Shown: positions 10,516 to 17,945 of the stretch, piece after piece | How positions within the stretch are numbered: position 1 is the first letter of the stretch | How the letters are laid out: the number at the start of each line of letters is the position of its first letter | Assembly: GCA_963678255.2 (NCBI GenBank) | Contig: CAXXTW010000001.1 | Span: 1-64,000, forward strand | Direction: 5' to 3' | DNA: 64,000 bases | DNA from: G963678255 sp963678255 | GTDB taxonomy: Bacteria; Cloacimonadota; Cloacimonadia; Cloacimonadales; WRIO01 | The notes under the pieces: model-generated | The model's input: only the letters and a program-made list of their open reading frames with translations | What the model was told of the DNA's origin: nothing | Database searches by the model: none | Position numbers and translations under genes: made by a program

Positions 10516-11994
10516 TTATTTATCTTCTTTTTTAAAGTCAATAAATCCTTGTTCTACATTTACATTAATAAGTTCAACATGAATCTTATCTCCAACATCC
10601 ATTTTTTGATAGCCAAATATTAATCTTCCTTCAATAGGAGGATTAAACACTCTAACCCAAGTGCCTTTTTCAGAAGCACCTGTGATGACACCATTAAAGC
10701 TTTCACCGATGCGAGACTGTATAAGCATAGCAGAGGCAGACTTTTCAACTTGTCTTTCAATTTTTTTTACAATGTTTTCCATTTTAGTACAGTGTATAGC
10801 AATTTCTTTTATATCTTCAAATTGGTAAGATGCAGGTTCACCTTTTATTGCTTTTTTAAGAAGTCTTTGAGTAATTAAGTCAGGATATCGTCTATTAGGC
10901 GCAGTTGAATGGGTATATTCATGCACAGCAAGTCCAAAATGTTCTATTTTTTCTTCCCCCATTTGTTCAACGACATATTCACCAGAACCTAACAATTTGA
11001 TAACACTTAATGAAACCTCAGGGAAGTTATCTGGATCAGTAGATTTTACTTTCAATAGAAATTCATCAAGAGCTTTAGAATTTGGAGCATCAGGAAGAAT
11101 CGTTCCCCAATCAGATGCCAGAGCAATAATTCTATCCCAACGTTTTGGTTCAGTGATAACACGTCTTATAGAAGGATATTTATTTTTAACTAAAAACTTA
11201 GAAACAATAGAATTGACACAGATCATGAAATCAGAAATCATTTCTTTTGCTCTAGTATTTGGTTCAATAACAAAATCTTTAATAGCAAATTCTTCAAATA
11301 AGATATTTGTTTTTATAATATGCAGATTTAGAGCGCCATTTAAATGTTTAATTGTATTCATTTTCAGTGCTATAATATCTTGAAGAAGAAGACTAGTTTC
11401 TAATTTGTCAATTTCTTCGATATCAATTGGTAGAAGGTCTTTTTCTTCAAGAAATAATGAAACACTGTAGTAAGTCAATTTTGCATAGTTTTTCACAATT
11501 GCAAAATAGATATCAGATCTATTGATTGATCCATCATCATTAATAATCATTTCAACAACAATTGCTTTCCGATCACAATCTACATTTAAAGAAGTCAGAT
11601 TGGCAGATAATTTTTCTGGTAACATGGGAAAGACTTCAGCAACCGTGTAAACAGAGGAAGTATTATGATGAGCATGTTTATCCAATTCTGAATGTTGTTT
11701 AACCATTTCATCTACATCAGCGATAGCGACAAATAGTTTAGTTTCATCAAGATCGGTTCTTTCTGCATAGGTTAATTGATCAATATCTTGAGAATTGGGA
11801 TTATCGATAGAGCACCAACAAAGAGATCTCAGATCTCTGATTGATCCATCAAAATGAAATGGAGGAACAACCATATTTTCAATTTCATATAGAGATTTTT
11901 CTGAGAAAAAGGGGAATAAACCTCTATCAAGCATCACTTTTCGAGCAATTCTTCTTAAGATAGAATGTTGTTGTTGTTTATCAATACCGTTCAT
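10516..11994 (-). CDS. RNB-domain exoribonuclease (RNase II/R family, short form)
   Basis: A 492-residue protein that should degrade RNA from the 3' end. The RNB catalytic region starts near residue 60 (SIDNPNSQDIDQLTYAER) and continues through DLDETKLFVAIADVDEMV and the region of MLPEKLSANLTSLN. Near 350-375, HEYTHSTAPNRRYPDLI matches the conserved RNB segment. The last 70 residues form an S1-like OB fold (SRIGESFNGVITGASEKGTWVRV). It is shorter than typical RNase R because the N-terminal cold-shock domains are largely missing. In RNase II the metal/catalytic cluster reads D-x5-D-x-D-D; here the last Asp is Gln (DIDQ). I recall this substitution from other short RNB proteins, so it need not mean inactivity. 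It lies upstream of the glucan synthase with a 130-bp gap and has its own long leader. Confidence 0.85.
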   Translation of the reverse strand: MNGIDKQQQHSILRRIARKVMLDRGLFPFFSEKSLYEIENMVVPPFHFDGSIRDLRSLCWCSIDNPNSQDIDQLTYAERTDLDETKLFVAIADVDEMVKQHSELDKHAHHNTSSVYTVAEVFPMLPEKLSANLTSLNVDCDRKAIVVEMIINDDGSINRSDIYFAIVKNYAKLTYYSVSLFLEEKDLLPIDIEEIDKLETSLLLQDIIALKMNTIKHLNGALNLHIIKTNILFEEFAIKDFVIEPNTRAKEMISDFMICVNSIVSKFLVKNKYPSIRRVITEPKRWDRIIALASDWGTILPDAPNSKALDEFLLKVKSTDPDNFPEVSLSVIKLLGSGEYVVEQMGEEKIEHFGLAVHEYTHSTAPNRRYPDLITQRLLKKAIKGEPASYQFEDIKEIAIHCTKMENIVKKIERQVEKSASAMLIQSRIGESFNGVITGASEKGTWVRVFNPPIEGRLIFGYQKMDVGDKIHVELINVNVEQGFIDFKKEDK

Positions 11995-12158
11995 GTTTTT
12001 TCCTTTCTGTTCAATGAATTAATACCAGATAATAAAATCATAAGATAAATTTAGAAAAAGAGTCTATCATTTCCACAAGAAATTCATAGACTTCCACTAT
12101 TTTGAACCATTAAGCATTCATAAGACAAGCAATCCGAGTATGATATTTCGGTTGACAC

Positions 12159-12170
12159 TGTCATATGACA
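12159..12170. promoter_or_regulatory. perfect 12-bp palindrome TGTCATATGACA, candidate operator
   Basis: A perfect palindrome 165 bp upstream of the RNB gene. It is embedded in a 20-base context (CAC before, AATATA after) that recurs with one change at 26001-26012 upstream of ompA. The spacing suits a dimeric regulator such as a TetR-type repressor. Which protein binds is unknown. Confidence 0.45.
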
Positions 12171-12250
12171 ATATACTAAATTGTTAGTCAAATGCAATTT
12201 ATTTCTTAAATAATAACAATAAAAAGAATAATTTTAAAGGATATAAATCA

Positions 12251-12319
12251 TGAAATATCTGAGTAAAATTCAAAAGAAAAGAAAAAGGTGGAGACTTAAA
12301 TTGGTTAATATAAAATGAG
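12251..12319 (+). CDS. possible 22-residue basic peptide
   Basis: AAAGGA lies 8 bases before an ATG that opens a 22-codon frame ending in TGA; the product is very basic (KKRKRWRLK). It sits in the gap between the RNB gene and the MBX operon terminator, downstream of the palindrome at 12159. The peptide is too short to distinguish from chance in AT-rich DNA; nothing else supports it. The rest of 11995-12337 shows only the palindrome. Confidence 0.15.
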
Positions 12320-12337
12320 ATGATTGTATATAAAAAA

Positions 12338-12357
12338 AGGCATTCCGAAGAATGCCT
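12338..12357 (-). terminator. intrinsic terminator of the MBX-type operon
   Basis: Perfect 8-bp stem AGGCATTC / GAATGCCT around a CGAA tetraloop. On the minus strand it is followed directly by a run of seven T. It lies 7 bases past the stop of the rubrerythrin-like gene, so it closes the long operon. Confidence 0.9.
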
Positions 12358-12363
12358 AATAAT

Positions 12364-12816
12364 TTAATGATTCTTAATTTTGTACAAGATTTTATTGATA
12401 TGACCTTGCTCTTTTAAACGTAACTCTTCAAAGAACTTAATAATTATATCATCCAAAGCAGTAAAAGTCATGAACATTGCATAAGTTTTTTCTGTATTGA
12501 TTTCTCTATCTAAAGCAATATTTAGAATATCAAGCAGGGAGGAATTTGTTTCAATCTTTAGGTGATGCACAATGGTTGGAAGTTGGGATTTTTTCACAGG
12601 TAGAGCTAATTCCATATCTATCTGAGAAAGAGAAGGCAGATGTCTTAGAGATCTCAGAAAATTATGATGATCAGTCTCATCAGCGGCAAGTTGAGATAAC
12701 AATTCCTTTATACTTTCATCATTTACAATATTAACCGCTTCAGAATAAAAAGAAAAGCTTTCTAATTCAATTTTTTCAGCGTATTCAATAATTTCAATCA
12801 GAGTTAAATCTCTCAT
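12364..12816 (-). CDS. rubrerythrin-like ferritin-fold diiron protein
   Basis: About 150 residues from the ATG at 12816, chosen because AAAGGAG precedes it closely and it follows the TAA of the upstream gene by one base; a longer in-frame start would overlap that gene by 65 bp. The first helix EYAEKIELESFSFYSEA and the motif ADETDHHNFL (E47xxH50) are typical ferritin/rubrerythrin diiron ligands, and a second half with DREINTEKTYAMF supplies more. No C-terminal rubredoxin CxxC module is present, so it is an erythrin-like short form. Likely role: peroxide or oxygen defence, or iron handling, for the oxygen-sensitive Fe-S complex encoded upstream. Its last place in the operon suggests co-expression rather than a structural subunit. 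Confidence 0.75.
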   Translation of the reverse strand: MRDLTLIEIIEYAEKIELESFSFYSEAVNIVNDESIKELLSQLAADETDHHNFLRSLRHLPSLSQIDMELALPVKKSQLPTIVHHLKIETNSSLLDILNIALDREINTEKTYAMFMTFTALDDIIIKFFEELRLKEQGHINKILYKIKNH

Positions 12817-12817
12817 A

Positions 12818-14617
12818 TTAATCTCCTTTAGCAAGTAATTTATCAATTGCTTTTGCAGCGATGTGACCGTTAGCAATTCCATGAATCACATCTGGACCTT
12901 GAACAATATCGCCTCCAACAAACAACCAATCAAGACTAGACTGAAAATCTTCATTCACTGCAATTCTTCCTCTAGGATCAAATTTAAGATCATGCTTAAG
13001 AGAATCTGAAATATAAGATAAATCCATCCCCTGGCCAATAGATTCTACAATCATATCTGCTGTAAAAAATTCAGTTTGAGATTCGTCAAATCTAGGACTG
13101 AATCGTCCTGTTTCATCAAATACAGACAAACATTTCACAACATGTAATCCCATGATTTTCCCATCAACTATTTCAATAGATTTTGGTCCCCAACCAGGAT
13201 TAATAATGGCATTTTCTTCTCTGGACTCAATAATTTCTTCACGATCAGCTGGCATAATATCTTCAGTTTCCAATGAAGTTGCGAGAATATCTACTTTGTT
13301 GAATTTTATCTTTTGCAGTCTAGCTAGAGATCTAGTAATATCCATGGCAACATTTCCGCCACCAATGACCACAATTTTTTCCGCAAGATCAATATCATTT
13401 CCAATAGTTATTTCCCTCAGAAGATCCGTTGCATAATAAACTCTAGGATGATCAGAACCTGGAATTCTAGTGCTTCTTCCAATATGAAGTCCAGTGGCAA
13501 CAAAAACAGCATCAAATTTAGAATGGAGTTCATCAAGAGATATATCCTTACCTATGCAAGTATTAAATCTGAATTCTACTCCCAGAGAACGAATATAATC
13601 AATATCTTTATCTATATGGGAATAAGGAAGTCTATATTCAGGAATACCGTAACGCATCATCCCACCAGCTTGAGGAAATTGTTCAAAAATTACAATTTGA
13701 TAACCAATTAGAGCCAGATAATAAGCAGCGGATAATCCAGCTGGGCCAGACCCGACAATGGCGACTTTCTTATTTAGATTTTTATCTTCAAGGGTTTCCG
13801 TTCCAAGTATCTTTTTATACATTTCTGAAGGGATTTGATCTGCTATGTATCTTTTCAACCAGCGAATAGCAATGGCTTCTCCCCTATTCTGTAAAGCACA
13901 GGAAGTTTCGCACTTATGAGTACAAATTCTACCGCAAATTTCAGGGAGAGGATTGGTCTGGTACATGATACGTAAAGCTTCTTCTAAATCATTTTCACGA
14001 ATTGCTTTTATATAGTTAGGAATATCCATGTGTGCCGGGCATGTTGCTACACAAATTCCGCATTCCAAACACCGTTCAGCTTCTTTAACAGCTTTCTCTT
14101 TGGTATAACCTTTCACTATTTCCACAAAAGAGAAATCTCTTTGGTCAGGATGAAGTTCTTCCATGTGAACCCGTTCGTAATCAAGTAATTGCAGATCCTC
14201 AGAGCTTTGGTAGCCTTTTTCAGAATCATTCCATTTTTTCTTGTCATAACCTGGGATAAAACGAAAGACTTCAGGATCTTCATCAACCCAAATATACGAA
14301 TTGGACATAGAAAGAGATCCTGTTGGACATATATCAACACATAAGGCACACCAACAACACCTTCCATAATCAATTCTAGGACGCAACCCACTATTACCTT
14401 CTATAGTTTTTTGATCTACCAGAGAGACCAAATCAATGGCTGCATTTTGGCAAATCTCTTCACAACTTCCACATCCAATACATTTATTCATATCATTTTT
14501 ATGAAATCCTCTATAGCGAGGAGCAGCTTCACGATTTAATGGATCAACAATTGTTGAAGGTTTTTCGAAAACTCTTTTCCAAACATAGAAGGGTGAGATA
14601 ATTTCTTTCAAACTCAT
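12818..14617 (-). CDS. NuoI-like ferredoxin domain fused to GltD/NfnB-like FAD-NAD(P) oxidoreductase
   Basis: A 599-residue iron-sulfur flavoprotein. The N-terminal 110 residues hold two [4Fe-4S] motifs in NuoI style: C46/49/52/56 (KCIGCGSCEEIC) and C87/90/93/97 (CCWCALCVDICP). Then comes the GltD/NfnB layout: CGICVATCPAHMDIPNYI and ICGRICTHKCETSC for two more clusters, an FAD site VGSGPAGLSAAYYLA near 290, and an NAD(P) site VIGGGNVAMD near 415. It takes the place of subunit N of MBX/MBS complexes, which normally is only the ferredoxin-like subunit. The gene lies 2 bp after the NuoD-like gene. It should carry electrons between the peripheral Fe-S chain and NAD(P)H or ferredoxin. Separate activity as a soluble glutamate-synthase small-chain homologue is less likely, because no large chain is nearby. 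Confidence 0.85.
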   Translation of the reverse strand: MSLKEIISPFYVWKRVFEKPSTIVDPLNREAAPRYRGFHKNDMNKCIGCGSCEEICQNAAIDLVSLVDQKTIEGNSGLRPRIDYGRCCWCALCVDICPTGSLSMSNSYIWVDEDPEVFRFIPGYDKKKWNDSEKGYQSSEDLQLLDYERVHMEELHPDQRDFSFVEIVKGYTKEKAVKEAERCLECGICVATCPAHMDIPNYIKAIRENDLEEALRIMYQTNPLPEICGRICTHKCETSCALQNRGEAIAIRWLKRYIADQIPSEMYKKILGTETLEDKNLNKKVAIVGSGPAGLSAAYYLALIGYQIVIFEQFPQAGGMMRYGIPEYRLPYSHIDKDIDYIRSLGVEFRFNTCIGKDISLDELHSKFDAVFVATGLHIGRSTRIPGSDHPRVYYATDLLREITIGNDIDLAEKIVVIGGGNVAMDITRSLARLQKIKFNKVDILATSLETEDIMPADREEIIESREENAIINPGWGPKSIEIVDGKIMGLHVVKCLSVFDETGRFSPRFDESQTEFFTADMIVESIGQGMDLSYISDSLKHDLKFDPRGRIAVNEDFQSSLDWLFVGGDIVQGPDVIHGIANGHIAAKAIDKLLAKGD

Positions 14618-14619
14618 AT

Positions 14620-15819
14620 TTACCTCTCAATTTCTGGTGGATAGGTGTGAAGGGAAACCATTAGAGGAGCAATATCAGAAATTGAAATATTAATCCCCAA
14701 GTACTCCAAAAGCGAAACAGCATGAGAATAACTTGGACCACGAACAATAACTCTGCGTGGGAAAAGAGACCCATCAGAAGCCATATAATACGCATATTCA
14801 CCCCGTGTGGATTCAGCTTTCACATAGGTTTCCCCTTTGGGTATTTTCCAGTTTAGAACATTTGTAAGAGGAAAATGGAAGGTTCCCCCTTCAGGCATTA
14901 ATTTCATGATCTGTCTAATAATTTTTAAAGATTCATACATTTCCCGGTATCTAACCTTTGCTCTAGCATAGGCATCTCCATTTGTTTCGGTAATAACATC
15001 AAAGTCTAGTTCAGGATACATAAGGTAAGGATTATCTCGTCTTAAATCTCTTTTAAACCCGCTTCCACGAGCGTTAGGTCCAACGATGCCATAATCATCC
15101 ACCATTTCATTTGTAATGATTCCTAAGCCTGTTAATCGTTCTCTAACAATATAATTATTAAACATAACTTTATCAATATCATTCAGGAGTTTTTCTGTAT
15201 GATCACATTGGTTAAGAATCTTTTGACGGAAGCCATCAGGCAAATCGTTTCTTACCCCTCCAGGAATGATATACATGTGATAGATTCTACCCCCAGAGAG
15301 TTCTTCAAATAAATCAAGCCAAAGATCACGTTCTGCAACAGTCCATTGTGACAGAGTTCCCATCCCCATAGCGCCTACTTGCCCACCAATCCACATCAGA
15401 AAACTAGCCATTCTGGACATTTCCAGATTTAGTGTTCTAAGCCATTTTGCTTTCTCCGGAATTTCAATATTTGCCAGATTTTCAGTAGCAGTAGCAAAAC
15501 CATATTCATTTGTATCAGGTTCAGGAACGCATATCCTGCAAACAATCGGGAAACATTGGATATATCGACGTCTTTCCATCAGTTTTTCAAAACCTCTATG
15601 GAGATATCCTACATGAGTTTTCAAATCTACAACTTCATCTCCGCTAATTGTTAATTCCAAGGACATATTACCAGTGACGCCTGGATGTTGAGGTCCTTGC
15701 CATAATTTGAGATATTTTCCTGATTTCAGATCATAAACAGGTTTACCATTCTCCATCTCAGGATAAAGTGATCGATCAGCTTGAAATTTAGGATATTTTG
15801 ATTCAGATACTTTTTTCAT
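14620..15819 (-). CDS. NuoD/MbxL-like large subunit without a complete NiFe site
   Basis: A 399-residue homologue of the 49-kDa complex I subunit and of group 4 hydrogenase large subunits (HLQHPGVTGN-type start: WQGPQHPGVTGNMSLEL; GYLHRGFEKLMERR). At the place of the first NiFe motif there is CFPIVCRICVPEPD, which retains some Cys. The C-terminus ends SDIAPLMVSLHTYPPEIER, NuoD-like, with no DPCxxC motif. A [NiFe] centre with four Cys therefore cannot form, so hydrogen evolution is unlikely. It overlaps the NuoC-like gene by 4 bp. Within the complex it would sit on the membrane arm next to the NuoB-like subunit and transmit redox energy to the antiporter modules. Confidence 0.85.
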   Translation of the reverse strand: MKKVSESKYPKFQADRSLYPEMENGKPVYDLKSGKYLKLWQGPQHPGVTGNMSLELTISGDEVVDLKTHVGYLHRGFEKLMERRRYIQCFPIVCRICVPEPDTNEYGFATATENLANIEIPEKAKWLRTLNLEMSRMASFLMWIGGQVGAMGMGTLSQWTVAERDLWLDLFEELSGGRIYHMYIIPGGVRNDLPDGFRQKILNQCDHTEKLLNDIDKVMFNNYIVRERLTGLGIITNEMVDDYGIVGPNARGSGFKRDLRRDNPYLMYPELDFDVITETNGDAYARAKVRYREMYESLKIIRQIMKLMPEGGTFHFPLTNVLNWKIPKGETYVKAESTRGEYAYYMASDGSLFPRRVIVRGPSYSHAVSLLEYLGINISISDIAPLMVSLHTYPPEIER

Positions 15820-16370
15820 TTATTATCTCCTTTCGGAGTGTGATTTGGAAAGTTTGGATAGAGATTTTCTTTCATAAAAGTTTTTGGGTCGAGTTTTTCT
15901 CTTCCAGGGCGAGGGAAATATGTATCTTCAGAATATTTTTTAGTATCAAAGTCTCTTCTCATAGGAGGAATATTTTCCCAACCTTCTAGGACAAAAGGTT
16001 CATCAACACGGGGACTATCAGGGAAATTGATACCAAAAAGTTCTTTCAATTCACGTTGAAACTGCCAAGCATGTTTCCATAATTTATGAATCGTAGTCAT
16101 AGAAGGGTTCTTTCTATCGATAAATACTCTGATTCCGAGATTATGATTTGTTTGATAATTTCCTATCATATAGATTAGTTGGAACTTATCATCTTCAATC
16201 CAATCAACAGCATTCATAAAAGCCAGATGAGTGTAGTTTTCATAATTTTTGAGATACAAAAGAAGCATTTCAAGATAATTTTTATCTATTGTCAGAAAAG
16301 TTAACTCCTGTTTCTGTACGATAACATCAGAAATTTCAAATTTAGATTCAATATTTTTTATAATATTCAT
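15816..16370 (-). CDS. NuoC/MbxK-like subunit
   Basis: About 184 residues from the ATG at 16370, chosen over an upstream TTG because GAGGAAAAT immediately precedes the ATG. It has the complex I 30-kDa pattern: FMNAVDWIEDDKFQLIYMIG in the middle, then the conserved HKLWKHAWQFQRELKELFGINFPDSP and a C-terminal RRDFDTKKY. It has no cofactor motifs and is a structural partner of the NuoD-like subunit, with which it overlaps by 4 bp. An 8-bp gap separates it from the NuoB-like gene. Confidence 0.85.
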   Translation of the reverse strand: MNIIKNIESKFEISDVIVQKQELTFLTIDKNYLEMLLLYLKNYENYTHLAFMNAVDWIEDDKFQLIYMIGNYQTNHNLGIRVFIDRKNPSMTTIHKLWKHAWQFQRELKELFGINFPDSPRVDEPFVLEGWENIPPMRRDFDTKKYSEDTYFPRPGREKLDPKTFMKENLYPNFPNHTPKGDNK

Positions 16371-16378
16371 ATTTTCCT

Positions 16379-17017
16379 CTACCAATTATAATCCGGCATA
16401 TTCCAGTCTTTGATAATCTTTTTTTGATTAGCCTTATACCAATCAAAATTTTCAGCATATATATTCATTCCATTGCATTTTCCGGTTTTGATCATATCTT
16501 TAAGTTTCATAAATCCGGCAATCAAGGCTTCGGGGCGTGGCATGCAACCAGCGACATAAATATCAACTGGGATATAATGATCGATACGATTTATAGTATT
16601 GTAGGAGTCCCAATACATACCACCATTGACCGTACAACTACCGAGAGCAATGACGAATTTTGGACCTTGCATTTGTTCATAACTTCTGACAATACGTTTG
16701 AGAGTTTTCACAGAGGCATACCCTCCAATGATGAATACACTTGATTGTCTGGGCGTGGGTCTTCCTTCAATACCAAAACGGGAAGCATCAAATCTTGAAG
16801 TCATGAGAGGTCGAAGCTCAACAGCCCCGCACCCTGTTCCGAATCCTAGCAACCAGAGAGAGTTAGCTCTTGCCCAATTTTGAAACTTCTCAATAAATTT
16901 AGCTAAAGGTTTTACAGGCATGGGTCTGGCATCACAGAAAAGTTCTTTTTCATCTTCTGGAAGTCCGTTGTTTGGTAATTTCATCATATTATTAATTTCT
17001 TTGATTTGATCACTCAT
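16379..17017 (-). CDS. NuoB/MbxJ-like Fe-S subunit with a reduced N2 cysteine set
   Basis: A 212-residue PSST-like subunit, expected to hold the terminal [4Fe-4S] cluster. The family motifs are all present: TGCGAVELRPLMTSRFD, SSVFIIGGYAS, LGSCTVNGGMYWDSYN and VAGCMPRPEALI. However, where NuoB has a tandem CC and hydrogenase small subunits have CxxC, this protein has a single Cys followed by Gly (GTGCGAVE). That leaves three conserved Cys. A further Cys lies in an N-terminal extension (LFCDARP). It lies 9 bp after the NuoH-like gene. Function in electron transfer to the NuoD-like subunit is inferred from the family. Confidence 0.85.
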   Translation of the reverse strand: MSDQIKEINNMMKLPNNGLPEDEKELFCDARPMPVKPLAKFIEKFQNWARANSLWLLGFGTGCGAVELRPLMTSRFDASRFGIEGRPTPRQSSVFIIGGYASVKTLKRIVRSYEQMQGPKFVIALGSCTVNGGMYWDSYNTINRIDHYIPVDIYVAGCMPRPEALIAGFMKLKDMIKTGKCNGMNIYAENFDWYKANQKKIIKDWNMPDYNW

Positions 17018-17026
17018 AAGAACTCC

Positions 17027-17944
17027 TTATTTCATACTCATCAAAACAACCGCAATAACCCCAAAAAGAAGAGGCCATTTTAAGAAAAAGCGGATAGATT
17101 GTTCCGGTCTGAATCGAGGAAAGGCTGCCCCGACAAAGACAGAAGTCATATAAATCAAGAATGTTTTAATAATCATTTCGATTAAGTTAGTTGCTCCGCC
17201 CCAAAACAAGTTCATAAAAAGAACAAGTTTTGCAGAAGCGAAGATAGCTCGATTGGTTTGAAGCATACCTAAAAATCCAGATTGCATTTCCACTGGAGGT
17301 CCTATAGGAATTTCTTGTGGAGCTAAAACAATGCTGAAAGGCGCATGCATATTCATACCTAATAAAGAAATCATAGCAGCAATAACGGCAAATGGATTAG
17401 TAAACACAGTCCAATGTAAAATTCCACCTTGTTGTGCAGCAACTATCTGAGTAATGTTTAAGGAATGGTATTGAATAGCGATAGAGATTACTGCCAGACT
17501 GAACGGTACTTCAAAGGCTGACATTTGAGATAAGCCTCGGCTAACCCCAATGGCAGAATAAGGATGTCCTCCCTCACCTGCTCCTAGAGCCATTCCAAGT
17601 TGGCCGAAGAAGATGAAATACATCACGAGTAGAAGATCTCCAGCTATACTAAAATTCTGAAAGACAACATTTCCAAAAATAACAGGGATAAACAAATAAG
17701 TTCCAATACCTCCGACCAATCTGAAGACCGGTCCGAGGAAGAACATATACCCATGTGTAATCGCAACACGTTTGGAATATGTTTTAAAAATATCAATAAA
17801 AGGTTGGTAAAAAGGAGGGCCAAAACGACCATGCACTCGAGCATAAATCTTTCGTACTACACCCATTAAAGTAAGACCATAAACTGTGGCTACAGCCAAA
17901 GAAATCATTGCGAATAATATTTTTAACCAAATATTAGGTTCCAT
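17027..17944 (-). CDS. NuoH/MbxM-like membrane subunit
   Basis: A 305-residue integral membrane protein with about eight hydrophobic segments. It links the peripheral redox arm to the antiporter subunits. Conserved features include RKIYARVHGRFGPPFYQPFIDIFKTYSKR in the first cytoplasmic loop and AFEVPFSLAVISI, with acidic residues typical of subunit H, and EGGHPYSAIG. The C-terminal FPRFRPEQSIRFFLKW is the usual NuoH ending. Its position before the NuoB-, C- and D-like genes is the order of MBX/MBS operons rather than of MBH, where M comes after L. Confidence 0.85.
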   Translation of the reverse strand: MEPNIWLKILFAMISLAVATVYGLTLMGVVRKIYARVHGRFGPPFYQPFIDIFKTYSKRVAITHGYMFFLGPVFRLVGGIGTYLFIPVIFGNVVFQNFSIAGDLLLVMYFIFFGQLGMALGAGEGGHPYSAIGVSRGLSQMSAFEVPFSLAVISIAIQYHSLNITQIVAAQQGGILHWTVFTNPFAVIAAMISLLGMNMHAPFSIVLAPQEIPIGPPVEMQSGFLGMLQTNRAIFASAKLVLFMNLFWGGATNLIEMIIKTFLIYMTSVFVGAAFPRFRPEQSIRFFLKWPLLFGVIAVVLMSMK

Positions 17945-17945
17945 A

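Noticed and set aside
10997..11383. 128-codon plus-strand frame inside the RNB gene
   Set aside because: Antisense shadow of conserved RNB sequence.
12817..12882. Longer start of the rubrerythrin-like gene at 12882
   Set aside because: It would overlap the flavoprotein gene by 65 bp, whereas the ATG at 12816 has a strong RBS and matches the family's N-terminus.
12818..14617. Glutamate synthase small subunit
   Set aside because: The C-terminal part is of that family, but no large subunit is nearby, there is a NuoI-like N-terminal domain, and the gene is embedded in the membrane-complex operon.
14620..17944. Group 4 [NiFe] hydrogenase
   Set aside because: Gene order resembles membrane-bound hydrogenases, but the large subunit lacks the C-terminal CxxC needed for the NiFe centre.
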